Below are positions 35,400 to 46,166 of a stretch of 64,000 nucleotides of DNA, piece after piece. The DNA is from Stomorhina lunata (lineage: Eukaryota > Arthropoda > Insecta > Diptera > Rhiniidae): the NCBI GenBank assembly GCA_933228675.1, contig OW121741.1, positions 40,577,952 through 40,641,951 on the forward strand, given 5' to 3'. Under the pieces are notes generated by a model. The model was not told the origin of the DNA, ran no database searches, and saw nothing but the letters and a program-made list of their open reading frames with translations. Every line of letters begins with the position of its first letter. The first letter of the stretch is position 1. The position numbers and the translations under genes are program-made.

Positions 35400-35500
35400 C
35401 AGAATCCGAGTCTGACGAAATTATTTGCTTTTTAGATTTTTTTCAAAATATTTGCTTAAATTTGTTTGTGTCATTTTTATGAAACTTAACACACTATAGA
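35400..35500 (-). pseudogene. Possible hAT transposase N-terminal stub
   Basis: On the minus strand an ATG near 35497 gives MTQTNLSKYFEK and, after a one-base shift, KQIISSDSDSDDD. A basic FF/YF-type start followed by a Ser/Asp run resembles hAT protein starts. Weak evidence. Confidence 0.35.
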
Positions 35501-35980
35501 GACGCGAAAAATATAATGGGATATTTTCTAACAGCGCACAGTTGATTTTTTCTGCGTTGCCAAATTAACAAAAATTAAGGGTAGTAACACGTGTTGCCAG
35601 TATTATACACTTTTTCACTTGTCCCACTTTCTCGTATACAAAAAAACGAGCTTTAAATGAAAGATTAAGTTTATAATACTTTTATGTATGTTCTTATTAA
35701 ATATACAAACAAAAATACATCGGCTTGAAATTTAAGACGACACGAGCCGGTTCTTTCGGCGGCGGCTGACTATCGAAAAATTCTCTCGGCAGCGACTCAG
35801 CGCCGGCTTCGAGCCGCTCGGCTTCGCCCTCTGTGTGAGACCTATAGGAATTATCCGAAATCATACACCAATTATGGCCATAGTCGGAAGCAATGACTAA
35901 AAATTTGATACAAATTTGTGACTTTTTGGAATTTTGTGTAAGTAACTTAAGCCTATATTTTGGGAAGAAAATTGTTAATT

Positions 35981-36728
35981 ATACCCTTCACCACCATAGG
36001 TGGAAAGGGTATTATAAGTTTGTGCTGATGTATGTATGATGTCTTAGACCCACCTTTTAGTATACCAATAGGCTAAGAATCACTTTCTGAGTCGATTTAG
36101 CGATGTCCGTCTGTCCGTCCGTCTGGCTGGCTGGACCCCCATTTAAACCTTGTAATCAAACTACAGGTCGCAATTCTAAAGATTGATGAAATTTGGCACA
36201 GATAATTTTTTTTGATAATGGGATCATAGCTATTGAAATTCGTCAAAATCGGTCCATTATTTATGGTACCTCCCATAGGTCCCACTTCCCGGAATTGATA
36301 TATTGGCCACAAAAATCAATATTTTTTCATGAAATTTAAAACGAATACTGCTTATGTAAACTTAAATCACTGTACCAAATTCGTTGAAATCGGTCCACAT
36401 TTGACGATAGCTTCCATACAAACTCTTTTCTCAAAACGCACTAAATGCGACAAAATTCACTAAAACGCTCGTAAATCCGAAGATAATGAGATAATTGTAA
36501 CAACTGTAATCAATTTGCCAAATTTCGAGATAATCGGTCCACATTTGACCCTAGCTGTCATATAAGTCCAAATGGCGGAAACAGCTTAAATGTATAAGTT
36601 TTGAGAATATGTTTGTATGATGGCAAAATTTTGTCTCTATATAGGAAAAAAAAAAAACACTTTTGACCTTAGTGGTGAAGGGTATCGTATGGTCGGGCTT
36701 GACCGACTATAGCACTTTCTTACTTGTT
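35981..36728 (-). repeat. R2 dispersed repeat, complete copy
   Basis: It runs from 'atacccttcaccaccatagg' to 'agcactttcttacttgtt', the mirror of 18581-19369. Uninterrupted, so a useful reference for the empty Transib A site. Confidence 0.82.
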
Positions 36729-36731
36729 TTC

Positions 36732-38629
36732 AATTAAATTAGATAAGTCGTCTTGAAGATAAAGTATAATAACTAGGACAACCTCTTCAAAAATTATATA
36801 TTTTAGGATTTTTTTAAATAGATCAAAAAACAATAATAAATAATTGTAATAAATTGGGATTCTAGTGCAATACACTAATTTTAATTTATAATGTTTTTGA
36901 TAATTTTAGCTGTTGTCCAAGGTTTTTAGTTCATTTTAAGAGAAATTTAATCTTATATTTAACCATCTATCATTAAGTAGATTTTGAATTAATGACCATC
37001 ATTTTCAGACCATAAAAGGAATATAAGAAATGTGACTTTTCTTATCTAAACTTTACTTAACACATTATTACTTAACCCTAAATGACCAGCAAGTGGGGGT
37101 TAAAAAAACAAAACCACCAGAAATTAGTAATAATATTAAAATTCCTTGGAAATCTTACAAAGGATCATGTAACAGATGAACAAATAAAATGAGTAACTAA
37201 ATTTTCTGAAAATTAATTAATTTCCAGAAATTTGAGAACTCAGTTAATATTAATTATGTGTTTAAAATTTTTGGACTCTTAACTAATTTATTTAATTGGA
37301 AATGTAAAGAAAAAGAACAAAGAAAAAGATTTAGATCCAATCAAAGTGTCTGATCAAACACATTTAATGTTCTTGAGAATTTGTTTGAAAATTGTCAACA
37401 TTAATTTAATTTTTTTTGTTTCAATAAAAAAAGGGGAAAAGAAACAAATAAAAGTAAATGTTATAAAATTGAATTTCCAAAGAAAATCAAAGGGGGTTTG
37501 ATTGTTGTTTGTTTTTTAATTTTTTTTTTTTTTAAATAAAAAAATCAGATTTTCCAACAAAAACAAACACTTAAATCCGTAATAAGATACAATCATAAAT
37601 TTTCAGCCAATAAACCTTAAATACTCTTACACACATAAAATGTGAGTGGGGAAAAAAAGTCATGTTGTATCTTCATGAAAATTATATTGGCTTGGTTTGG
37701 AAAAAAAAGGTTGGGTATTGGCTTAGAATGGAATGAGTTGGGATAAAATAAGATGATTGTAAGGTTTTAAAACTCCTTAAGCTACAAAATATATTATCTT
37801 ACAAAGTAATAATGTTTATGATAAAAATCGTGTAGGGCCAAGAGTTGAAACGAAATAAAGACAAAGAAACCCAAAGAAACAAAAACATGGGGCAAGAGAT
37901 GGTTCCATTGAACAAATACCAAAAATAATTATCATGATCGATATTGATGATACCCACAAATAAGAGCAAGAAGGGAGGGATTGTCTTCTACACAATCACA
38001 GCATGCAACCGCATCGAACCACAACAATTTTTTCTTAGCAAAACTCTTAAAAACATTTAGTAAAAATGAAGGTAAAAACTGATCATTATCTGTATGATTT
38101 GAACACAGTCATTTTGTTGTTCAGATACAATAATTTACTGTTAGAGTGTTGCTAAAGTTATAAACTGTCTAAGAATTATTACCGTTTGTTCGTTGGGCCT
38201 GTACAGGACGGTTAGGATAGGCCGTAGAATGAGGCAAAACTTAATAAATTAAAAACAAACAATTTTCATTCACTCATGTTCATTGTTATAATCACTCGTG
38301 AGTTCGTTATTTTGGCTCTTGTTAATTTTTTAGATGTGTCCCGATAATCACGTACACAATCAATTAAAAGTAAAAGACTCACAACATCGGGGAAAAAAAA
38401 AGGAAACAAACTCTTAGGAAAAGGTAAATTATTTATTGCTTAGATTTCAGTCTAAACTTTGTTCTACCTTAGAATATAATGTCAGAGTTTAAAAGAGTTA
38501 ATTCGTAAAATTGTGAAATGGAAAACGGACGATTTTTGTTTGAAGTCAATTTGACAATTTAAAAAGAAACTCCATACTAAACATTCATAAATGCAATTCC
38601 TAATATAAAACCTAAATTTTATCCCAATT
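36732..38629. other. Unassigned AT-rich DNA, 1.9 kb
   Basis: Long A and T runs, no gene, RNA or repeat recognised. Confidence 0.45.
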
Positions 38630-39260
38630 TTAAAAATTTCCCTTTAAGGGAAATTTTAGTTTAAAGCAAATTTGATGATATTTAAAATTTAATTTTCAAA
38701 GTTAAAAATCATTCTGACTTTTTATAATAAAAAATTTTAAATTTAACCCAGTCCAAAAAATTTCCCTTCATGGGAAATTTTCTTTCTTTTACTTATTTAA
38801 GAAATTTTTTCCATTTTCGAACGTTTATGGTTAAGATATTAATTTTAAAAAACAAAATCTAAAATTTCCTTCCATACTAAAAACTTCCCATCAAGGGAAA
38901 TTTTATTTTGATTTAAAATTGCTCATATTTTATGATATGTTTATAGCTAAAAACACATTAATGAGTTTTCTTAAAGAAAACTTGAAATTTCCCTCTTTCC
39001 CAAAAATTTCCCTGCATGGGAAATTTTTTTTCTATTACTAATTTCCGAAAATTTTCCATATTTAATATATTTATGGCAACTTTATTATATTTCTAAAACA
39101 ATATCTAAAAATTTCGTAATTAAAAAAAATTTCCCATTGAGGGAAATTTTAGTTCTACCACAAATTTACGAAATTTTTTCATATTTGTCATGCTTTTAAT
39201 ATAAATATTAAATCTTTAAAACAATCTCTTAAATTTCCCCATGTGGGAAAATTTCCCCAC
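38630..39260. repeat. ~123-bp tandem array with palindromic core
   Basis: Six cores of the form AAATTTCCC-N5-GGGAAATTT start near 38634, 38758, 38881, 39003, 39128 and 39232. The middle base pairs vary but the inverted arms persist, while the ~100-bp linkers have drifted and share only weak similarity. No coding frame. Confidence 0.85.
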
Positions 39261-39500
39261 AACGGATTTTTTTTCAAAAAAGAAAACAGATAGGGCTTAA
39301 GAATGGCAGCCCAATCTGTTTACTTTCGTTTACTGTTAAAAAAAGTAAAATCGGTTACAAACTGGCTGAGATACGTGTCGATAAGTTGACGAACCTTATT
39401 AAAATCGCTGTTTTGCTTATAACCCCTAAACTTGGACGTATGTATTTCTAAAGCTTTTTTACACGATTTGTCCTGTACTCTATAAGGCCTACAACCCACG

Positions 39501-40920
39501 CACAGTGGTTTACGGACGCTTTTTTTTGGAAATAATTCTGTAACTTTTGAACGACTGGAGATATTTGAATGAAATTTGACATGGTGGTAGTCAAGGAGTA
39601 TTTGAGTTGGTTTTTAAAAGCACTGGTCCATGAGGGGTCGGGAGAGTGATTGATGGACCTTCAAAGTTGGTCACCTCGGGTGTTCGACTTTTTTAAAAAT
39701 TCGCCAAAAATCCATTTATGTATGGATTGAAAAGAAATTTTAAACTTAAGTTGTCCTTGAGAAGATCTACAAAAAATATGCTTAAATGTGTAGGTTATCT
39801 CCTTTGGATTTCGAGATATTTGGGTAAAAAGGAATTTTTAGGTTGATTTTTTACCTCTTTTTTTAAGCTTTTTTTGATCTGGTGGACGCATCTGAAGATC
39901 AAAAATTTTTTAAGAATATTCGTTAAAATTGTAACAAAATTCTAAATAATTTTTGTGCAAGTTAGTTATAGAAATCTTCTTTTGTTTAAAAGTTAAAAAT
40001 ATTCAAAGTTGAAACTTACAAAAAATTTCGCTTTTTTTTTAGTTTTTCCCCAAAAGATAGCTATATTTTTTCACTAATAAAAAAATATTTTCTTAAGAAA
40101 CATAAAAAGATTTTTAAAGTTTTTAAAAGAAAACATAATGAGAATGCGTATAAAACAAATTTCTTGCTAATTGGACTTTTGGTCCTCGCACATGTCCTCT
40201 CCAAAAAATGGCAATTTGTAAAAAAAAAAATTAGTTTAAACAAAAATTTCTCAAAAGGCAAAGCACCGATTTGAAAAAAATTATAATGTTCATATTTTCC
40301 AATATATCTGTTATTGATTAGAAAAGTTTTTTCTGAAACGCGCTGCAAATAGAGACAGTGTTGCCATATTTGTAAAAAAACTCATTTTTTGAAACACCTT
40401 TTTCCCCAGTTGGGAATTGGGGAATTTTTAAGTTAAAATTGGGAATTTTTTTTAGTCTATTGCTTTTACATCTTATTGGTCTACATTACTACAAAATTTC
40501 ATTGTAATATCTTTATCCATGTCATTTCCACAGAATATCAAAGATTAAAAATATTTTCCTTAAAAAAGCAGAAAAACAATTTTTTTTTGTTTTACGATAC
40601 AAAGTGTAAAAAAAGTAACGCACTTAAAAAAAACTTTTACTTAGTGCTAATCTCCTAGTCTTTCCCGATCTAATGATACTAAACATGTATATAAAGCATT
40701 AATACCGAGTCTTAAAAAACTCTGAAAAGTTTGGCCCCCGTAGCATTTTTACACTGTTTATTTAAATATAAGTGATGAATTTGTGCATATAAAGTTAATT
40801 ATCATACTCAAATATTTCACTATTTTTAAGATGACAATGATCCTTCGCTAATAAACAAATATTTTCTTCAAAAAGATATAAATAGTTTTTTATTTTTTTA
40901 AAGAAAACATTATAAGAATG
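39501..40920. repeat. Long terminal inverted arm, left, of Transib B
   Basis: About 1.4 kb, inverted copy of 43640-45030, with a few indels. Contains 'cccagttgggaattgggg', an imperfect internal palindrome. Confidence 0.85.
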
Positions 40921-41291
40921 ACTTAAAAAAATTTTATTCGATTTTGCCTTTTGTTCCAAGCTAAAAAATAAAATTTTAGTAAAAGATTCTAAATAAGTAA
41001 GTACGAGTAAGGCACCGATTTTGATAACAGTGTAAAGGTAATATATCCATAATTTGTAGCAAAAGTTTAATTAGAAGAGTACTTTTATAGTAACAGTGTG
41101 ACAATTTATTTAAAATAAGATTTAAAGGCATTTTTCCGGTATTTAAAATTGGTGTATTTGAAAAAATTGCAAAATTATGTTAAGGTTATAAAATGTTTTT
41201 TAATGTGAAAGTTAATGCAATAGGTAAAAATTGTTACAACTTGGGTTTTTCATAATGGTCAGAAAGGATATGGTTACTCACCTCCATACAG

Positions 41292-41396
41292 GTAGGTTTT
41301 ACGAGACGCACATATTGGTTGAGTTATATATGCACCTATTTTTAGAGGTAAAAAATACATTAATTCATTGATTTCTTTATTATTCTTTGGATACAG
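41292..41396 (+). other. Candidate 5' UTR intron of Transib transposase
   Basis: CATACAG|GTAGGT is a strong donor and TATTCTTTGGATACAG an acceptor with a pyrimidine-rich tract, 105 nt apart and upstream of the ATG at 41473. The same signals exist inverted in copy A. Inference only; no transcript seen. Confidence 0.4.
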
Positions 41397-41472
41397 GTAT
41401 ATATAAAAAATGTTTTTTTTTAATATAAAAAAGAAAGTTTTAAATGTAACTGCTATTAACAGTTAAAACATC

Positions 41473-43509
41473 ATGGCTATAACATTGGAATTTAAAGTGT
41501 TGTGCGATATTCTTTTTGAACAACCAAGCAGTTCGAGAGCAGAAAAAATTAAAATAATCATGCGATATGCTAAAAGTCAAACTAACTCCATGATTCTCAA
41601 TAGTGAGGAAGACAAAGTCGTAAAATTTGTAAAGTTATTTGAACTTAAAATTAAGTCGGTTAATTACTGTTTAAAAAGATTTGAATCTAAATTTAAAGAC
41701 TGGCTGAAGGACTCAATTGAGCTTAAAACTTCTGGTGCTGGAGCCCCTCTAAAAAACTATGATGATCTCGGAGAAAGATCTAAAAAGATGCGATTATCCG
41801 AAGTTCTTTCTACTCATTCGGATACTGAAATCAAAGATTCCTTTAAGGAAGTGCTCAAACGAAATAATCAACCAGCTGAAGCTAAACAAATAGCAGATAT
41901 TCTCCCAGAGGCTTCTCCTAAACGTCTTAAGCGAATTATTAAGAGTATACCAACTCCTTCTTCTCAATCAGAATTTTCGGAGGAAGAAGCACTTGCTCTT
42001 ATGCTCGAGTTGAAATTGAGTAAAAATAAATATATTAAACTCTGTAAGGCATTACGAGACAAAGGACACTCAATTTTACCAGGATATAATGCGTTATTAA
42101 AAACCAAAAAAAACTTAATACCAACAAACGTGATAGGAGACGAAAGTGCATCTGTGGATTTATCAAAATTATTGGAAAATACGGCATCAAGGCTGATATC
42201 TACTACATTGTCTGAAGAAGAAGCCAAGAAACTTGACAACAAGGACTTAACTTTAATATGTAAATGGGGATGTGACGGTTTATCTGGATTACCGGAATAC
42301 AAACAATCAACATCTCATCAGAACACAAATGACTACAGAAGCGTTTTTATGGCATCCCTAGTACCACTAAGATTAAGAAAGAATCGTTCTGAACCATCCA
42401 CATCAAAAGAGCGTACTGAATATGTGTGGGTTAACACATCTCCAGGATCAAAGGCATTTTGCAGACCGATCAGATTCGAATATTTAAAAGAAAATGCAGC
42501 AAGCACAAAAAATTGGGTTGATGATATCAAATATTCAATAGACAATTTGAGTCCAGTCTGCATAGACATACATGGATATTTGATTAATGTAAATTTTGAG
42601 CTTCAATTGACAATGATAGATGGAAAAGTAAGCAACGCTATAACGGAAACCCATTCAACTTGGAAATGCTCATTATGCGGAAAGAAGAAATCGGAATTTC
42701 TACAAACTTCAGAAGATGCATCAGCTAGTACTGCAATTAATCAAGAGGTTCTGGAATTTGGTATATCGCCCCTACATGCACGTATCCGATTTTTAGAATT
42801 TATGCTACATATAGCATATGATCTGAAATATAGGAATATACCTGATAATCAGCTAAAATCCGTGAGAAATAATAAGGAACTGATTGAAATGAGATCCAGT
42901 GAAAAAAAAAGGATTCAGGAAGAATTCAAAACTATGACGGGTCTAAACATAGACAAACCACTTGTAGGATATGGCAGTACAAACGATGGTAATACGGCCA
43001 GGCGATTCTTTGAAAATTATGAAACAACTTCAAAGATTACTGGAATTGATGAGGAAGTTCTTCGTAAATGTTACGTAATATTATCGGCAATAAATAGCAA
43101 ATATCAAATAAATGCTGAAAAATTTCATTGCTATGCCCTCAACGCGTTAACTCGTATACGACATTTGTATCACTGGAAAGAAATTACACCAACAGTTCAT
43201 AAAGTCCTTCAACATGGTCGTGAAATAATTGAATCAAATCTTCTCCCACTTGGTGAACTGACAGAAGAGGCCCAGGAAGCGCGGAATTCAGATTTCAAGT
43301 ATATCCAACTATTTAATACCAGAAAATGCTCAAGAAAATCGCAAAATCAGGATCTAATAAATTATCTCTTGTTGTCTTCTGATCCTGCTCTATCAACGAT
43401 AAGAAAGAAATGGTGGAGCAGTTATACAAAAACTTCTGAAAACGAACACCTGGAAGAGGTTCTTGATATAATAGATTGTACTGATTATTTTACTGAAAAT
43501 AAAAATTAA
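41473..43509 (+). CDS. Transib transposase (RAG1-related DDE recombinase), intact
   Basis: A 678-residue protein that would cut at CACAGTG ends and insert into 5-bp targets. Motifs in order: a Lys-rich N-terminal DNA-binding part (1-250); CKWGCDG with D268, matching RAG1 D600; MIDGKV with D383, matching RAG1 D708 by its place before the zinc Cys pair; C399-x2-C402; LHARIRFLEF at 434-443; DGNTARRFF at 505-513, matching RAG1 NGNFARKLM; H576 and H581, matching the RAG1 zinc His pair; and E602 in EARN, matching RAG1 E962. These equivalences are from my memory of RAG1 spacing. The ATG is the first in the frame and no stop interrupts it. Length fits Transib. Copy A has the same protein but for a 23-nt deletion. 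Looks functional by sequence; expression unknown. Confidence 0.93.
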   Translation: MAITLEFKVLCDILFEQPSSSRAEKIKIIMRYAKSQTNSMILNSEEDKVVKFVKLFELKIKSVNYCLKRFESKFKDWLKDSIELKTSGAGAPLKNYDDLGERSKKMRLSEVLSTHSDTEIKDSFKEVLKRNNQPAEAKQIADILPEASPKRLKRIIKSIPTPSSQSEFSEEEALALMLELKLSKNKYIKLCKALRDKGHSILPGYNALLKTKKNLIPTNVIGDESASVDLSKLLENTASRLISTTLSEEEAKKLDNKDLTLICKWGCDGLSGLPEYKQSTSHQNTNDYRSVFMASLVPLRLRKNRSEPSTSKERTEYVWVNTSPGSKAFCRPIRFEYLKENAASTKNWVDDIKYSIDNLSPVCIDIHGYLINVNFELQLTMIDGKVSNAITETHSTWKCSLCGKKKSEFLQTSEDASASTAINQEVLEFGISPLHARIRFLEFMLHIAYDLKYRNIPDNQLKSVRNNKELIEMRSSEKKRIQEEFKTMTGLNIDKPLVGYGSTNDGNTARRFFENYETTSKITGIDEEVLRKCYVILSAINSKYQINAEKFHCYALNALTRIRHLYHWKEITPTVHKVLQHGREIIESNLLPLGELTEEAQEARNSDFKYIQLFNTRKCSRKSQNQDLINYLLLSSDPALSTIRKKWWSSYTKTSENEHLEEVLDIIDCTDYFTENKN

Positions 43510-43639
43510 GTAAATAACTACTTTTATATAAATATGTAATAAAAACTGTAAGTTTAAACTTTAACTACAAATACTTCAATAAAATGTATTTCACCTTTTA
43601 ATATAAGTACAAATTATTTACATTTTGATATTTCATAAA

Positions 43640-45030
43640 TCCTCATGATATTTTCTTTAAAAAAATAAAAAAATATTTGTTTGTTATCGAAGGATCATTG
43701 TCATCTTATAGTGAAATATTTGAGTATGATTATTAATTTTATATGCACAAATTCATCACTTATATTTAAATAAACAGTGTAAAAATGCTACGGGGGCCAA
43801 AGTTTTCAGAGTTTTTTAAGACTCGGTATTAATGCTTTATATACATGTTTAGTATCATTAGATCGGGAAAGACTAGGAGATTAGCACTAAGTAAAAGTTT
43901 TTTTTAAGTGCGTTACTTTTTTAACACTTTGTATCGTAAAACAAAAAAAAATTGTTTTTCTGCTTTTTTAAGGAAAATATTTTTAATCTTTGATATTCTG
44001 TGGAAATGACATGGATAAAGATATTACAATGAAATTTTGTAGTAATGTAGACCAATAAGATGTAAAAGCAATAGACTAAAAAAAATTCCCAATTTTAACT
44101 TAAAAATTCCCCAATTCCCAACTGGGGAAAAAGGTGTTTCAAAAAATGAGTTTTTTTACAAATATGGCAACACTGTCTCTATTTGCAGCGCGTTTCAGAA
44201 AAAACTTTTCTAATCAATAACAGATATATTGGAAAATATGAACATTATAATCTTTTTCAAATCGGTGCTTTGCCTTTTGAGAAATTTTTGTTTAAACTAA
44301 TTTTTTTTTTTACAAATTGCCATTTTTTGGAGAGGACGTGTGCGAGGACCAAAAGTCCAATTAGCAAGAAATTTGTTTTATACGCATTCTCATTATGTTT
44401 TCTTTTAAAAACTTTAAAAATCTTTTTATGTTTCTTAAGAAAATATTTTTTTATTAGTGAAAAAATATAGCTATCTTTTGGGGAAAAACTAAAAAAAAAG
44501 CGAAATTTTTTGTAAGTTTCAACTTTGAATATTTTTAACTTTTAAACAAAAGAAGATTTCTATAACTAACTTGCACAAAAATTATTCAGAATTTTATTAC
44601 AAATTTAAAGAATATTCTTAAAAAATTTTTGGTCCTCAGATGCGTCCACCAGATCAAAAAAAGCTTAAAAAAAGAGGTAAAAAATCAACCTAAAAATTCC
44701 TTTTTACCCAAATATCTCGAAATCCAAAGGAGATAACCTACACATTTAAGCGTATTTTTTGTAGATCTTCTCAAGGACAACTTAAGTTTAAAATTTCTTT
44801 TCAATCCATACATAAATGGATTTTTGGCGAATTTTTAAAAAAGTCGAACACCCGAGGTGACCAACTTTGAAGGTCCATCAATCACTCTCCCGACCCCTCA
44901 TGGACCAGTGCTTTTAAAAACCAACTCGAATACTCCTTGACTATCACCATGTCAAATTTCATTCAAATATCTCCAGTCGTTCAAAAGTTAAAGAATTATT
45001 TCCAAAAAAAAGCGTCCGTAAACCACTGTG
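43640..45030. repeat. Long terminal inverted arm, right, of Transib B
   Basis: Partner of 39501-40920. Copy C retains most of this arm. Confidence 0.85.
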
Positions 45031-45129
45031 CCACGCTAGGTCGTTTTGTTAAGTGTATCAGAGTGTTATTAATCACTTGTTTTAAACAAACTTCAAATTA
45101 ATCTAAATCGACATAGCCCATTTTCAGCT

Positions 45130-45460
45130 CAATAGCTACGTAAACAAGTAGAACTGCTCCATTTGTGGTGAAGAGAACTCAAATGCTATTTCATCCACAA
45201 AAAGTTAAGGTTTAGCGAGTTTGAGATTCGAAAAATCATTGGACCCTATTTTTTGAAAACGAAAATAGAAATGCTTCTTGTGCCGAAGAACTTTTTGTTT
45301 TAGACATAAACAATAAATATTTGTTCTCAACAGGATAATGTTAGTTGTTGCACAACAGAGAAGCAATGGATCTTGTGAGAATCGCTCCTAGAAGAGTAGT
45401 AAATTGAACATCAAGATCATGCGATTTGACTTTATTAGTTTTTTGTCTACAACCCCATCG
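45130..45460 (+). pseudogene. Decayed DD41D mariner transposase relic
   Basis: Shifting frames give NRTAPFVVKRTQ (like the NCRIWSEEN block), FHPQKVKV, IIGPYF, QQDNVSCCTTEK (second catalytic motif) and RSCDLTLL (third), in the right order. Many stops. Older than the nearby open copy. Confidence 0.6.
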
Positions 45461-45541
45461 CATTTAAATTAAATAATAAATGAAAACTGTGCAAAAATGT
45501 TAAATTTCACGTATGTAAGTTACCGTATTATTTAAAATAAA

Positions 45542-46080
45542 ATGCCAAGGCTTACAAATGTCAAAAAAGGAACCATTTTGACCTTTTTAGAAAATGGGCT
45601 AAGTTTTCGAGAGATCGGTAGATCGGTGGTAAGAAATTTTGCCAAAAACCAAAGTCAGAATGACAAAAATAAAACCGGAGGAACAAAAAAAAAGTTATCC
45701 GAAAAAGATCGGCTCAGAATTGTAAAAGCCACAGGCAGTTCTATGAAAAGCCTTTCGCATATTTCTGCCGAATTTGGCGTAAAAGTGTCAAATTCCACAA
45801 TAAGTACAATACCAAATGAGTCTGGAACATAACCAGACAATCGCTAATGACTGTCCCGAGATTACTGATGCAGTACAAGGAAGCCCATATGGAATTCGCA
45901 AAGAAAGTCTTGCAAACAACAGGTAAAAAAATTATTTTTTTTTTATGTATTAAAATTCTTCTCTTCTTCTCTTTTAGGCGATTTTTTCAGATGAGAAAAT
46001 ATTTTAACTTGGCGGTCCTGATGGCTAAGGTAAATATTGGAGGGATCTGCTAAAGAAACCACGATATTTCTCAAAACATA
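45542..46080 (+). pseudogene. Decayed Tc1-like transposase
   Basis: The frame MPRLTNVKKGTILTFLENGL (plus SFREIGR) is a helix-turn-helix start; it continues KLSEKDRLRIVKA with an internal deletion. Downstream, YKEAHMEFAKKVLQTT is followed by FSDEKIFNL-GPDG, the first catalytic motif, and KYWRDLLKKPRYFSK with an in-frame TAA within GPDG*GKYW. No terminal repeats found. Related to Tc1/Tc3-type elements, not to the DD41D group. Confidence 0.7.
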
Positions 46081-46166
46081 ATTTTGCGGTTATAGTTCTG
46101 AAACAGCTGTTTGTATTGAAATTATTTATATTAATTAAACTTAAGTAAATAAATAATTAATTTTTA

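Larger units (their letters stand above)
34840..35833 (-). mobile_element. Non-autonomous hAT element
   Basis: Inverted ends CAGAGGGCGAAGCCGA are flanked by perfect 8-bp duplications TGTGAGAC (34832-34839 and 35834-35841), the hAT hallmark. GC-rich subterminal regions repeat GGCGGCGGC and GCCGGCTT words in an AT-rich setting. Inside lie a mariner fragment and a possible stub of the hAT transposase, but no catalytic domain. 994 bp. Confidence 0.9.
39501..45030 (+). mobile_element. Transib copy B, 5.5 kb, intact transposase
   Basis: The left end is CACAGTGGTTTACGGACGC, the right end its complement, with CCACG duplicated at 39496-39500 and 45031-45035. Inverted arms cover about 39501-40920 and 43640-45030. 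One open transposase gene lies between them with leader and tail. All parts an autonomous Transib needs appear present. Confidence 0.95.

Noticed and set aside
39501..39540. Full RAG-type recombination signal (heptamer, 12 or 23 spacer, nonamer)
   Set aside because: The heptamer CACAGTG is present, but no ACAAAAACC-like nonamer stands at 12 or 23 bp; only a T-run follows.
45922..45978. 57-nt intron in the Tc1-like relic (GTAAAA to CTTTTAG)
   Set aside because: Splice signals look fair but joining them does not restore the frame into FSDEK, and the gene is broken anyway.
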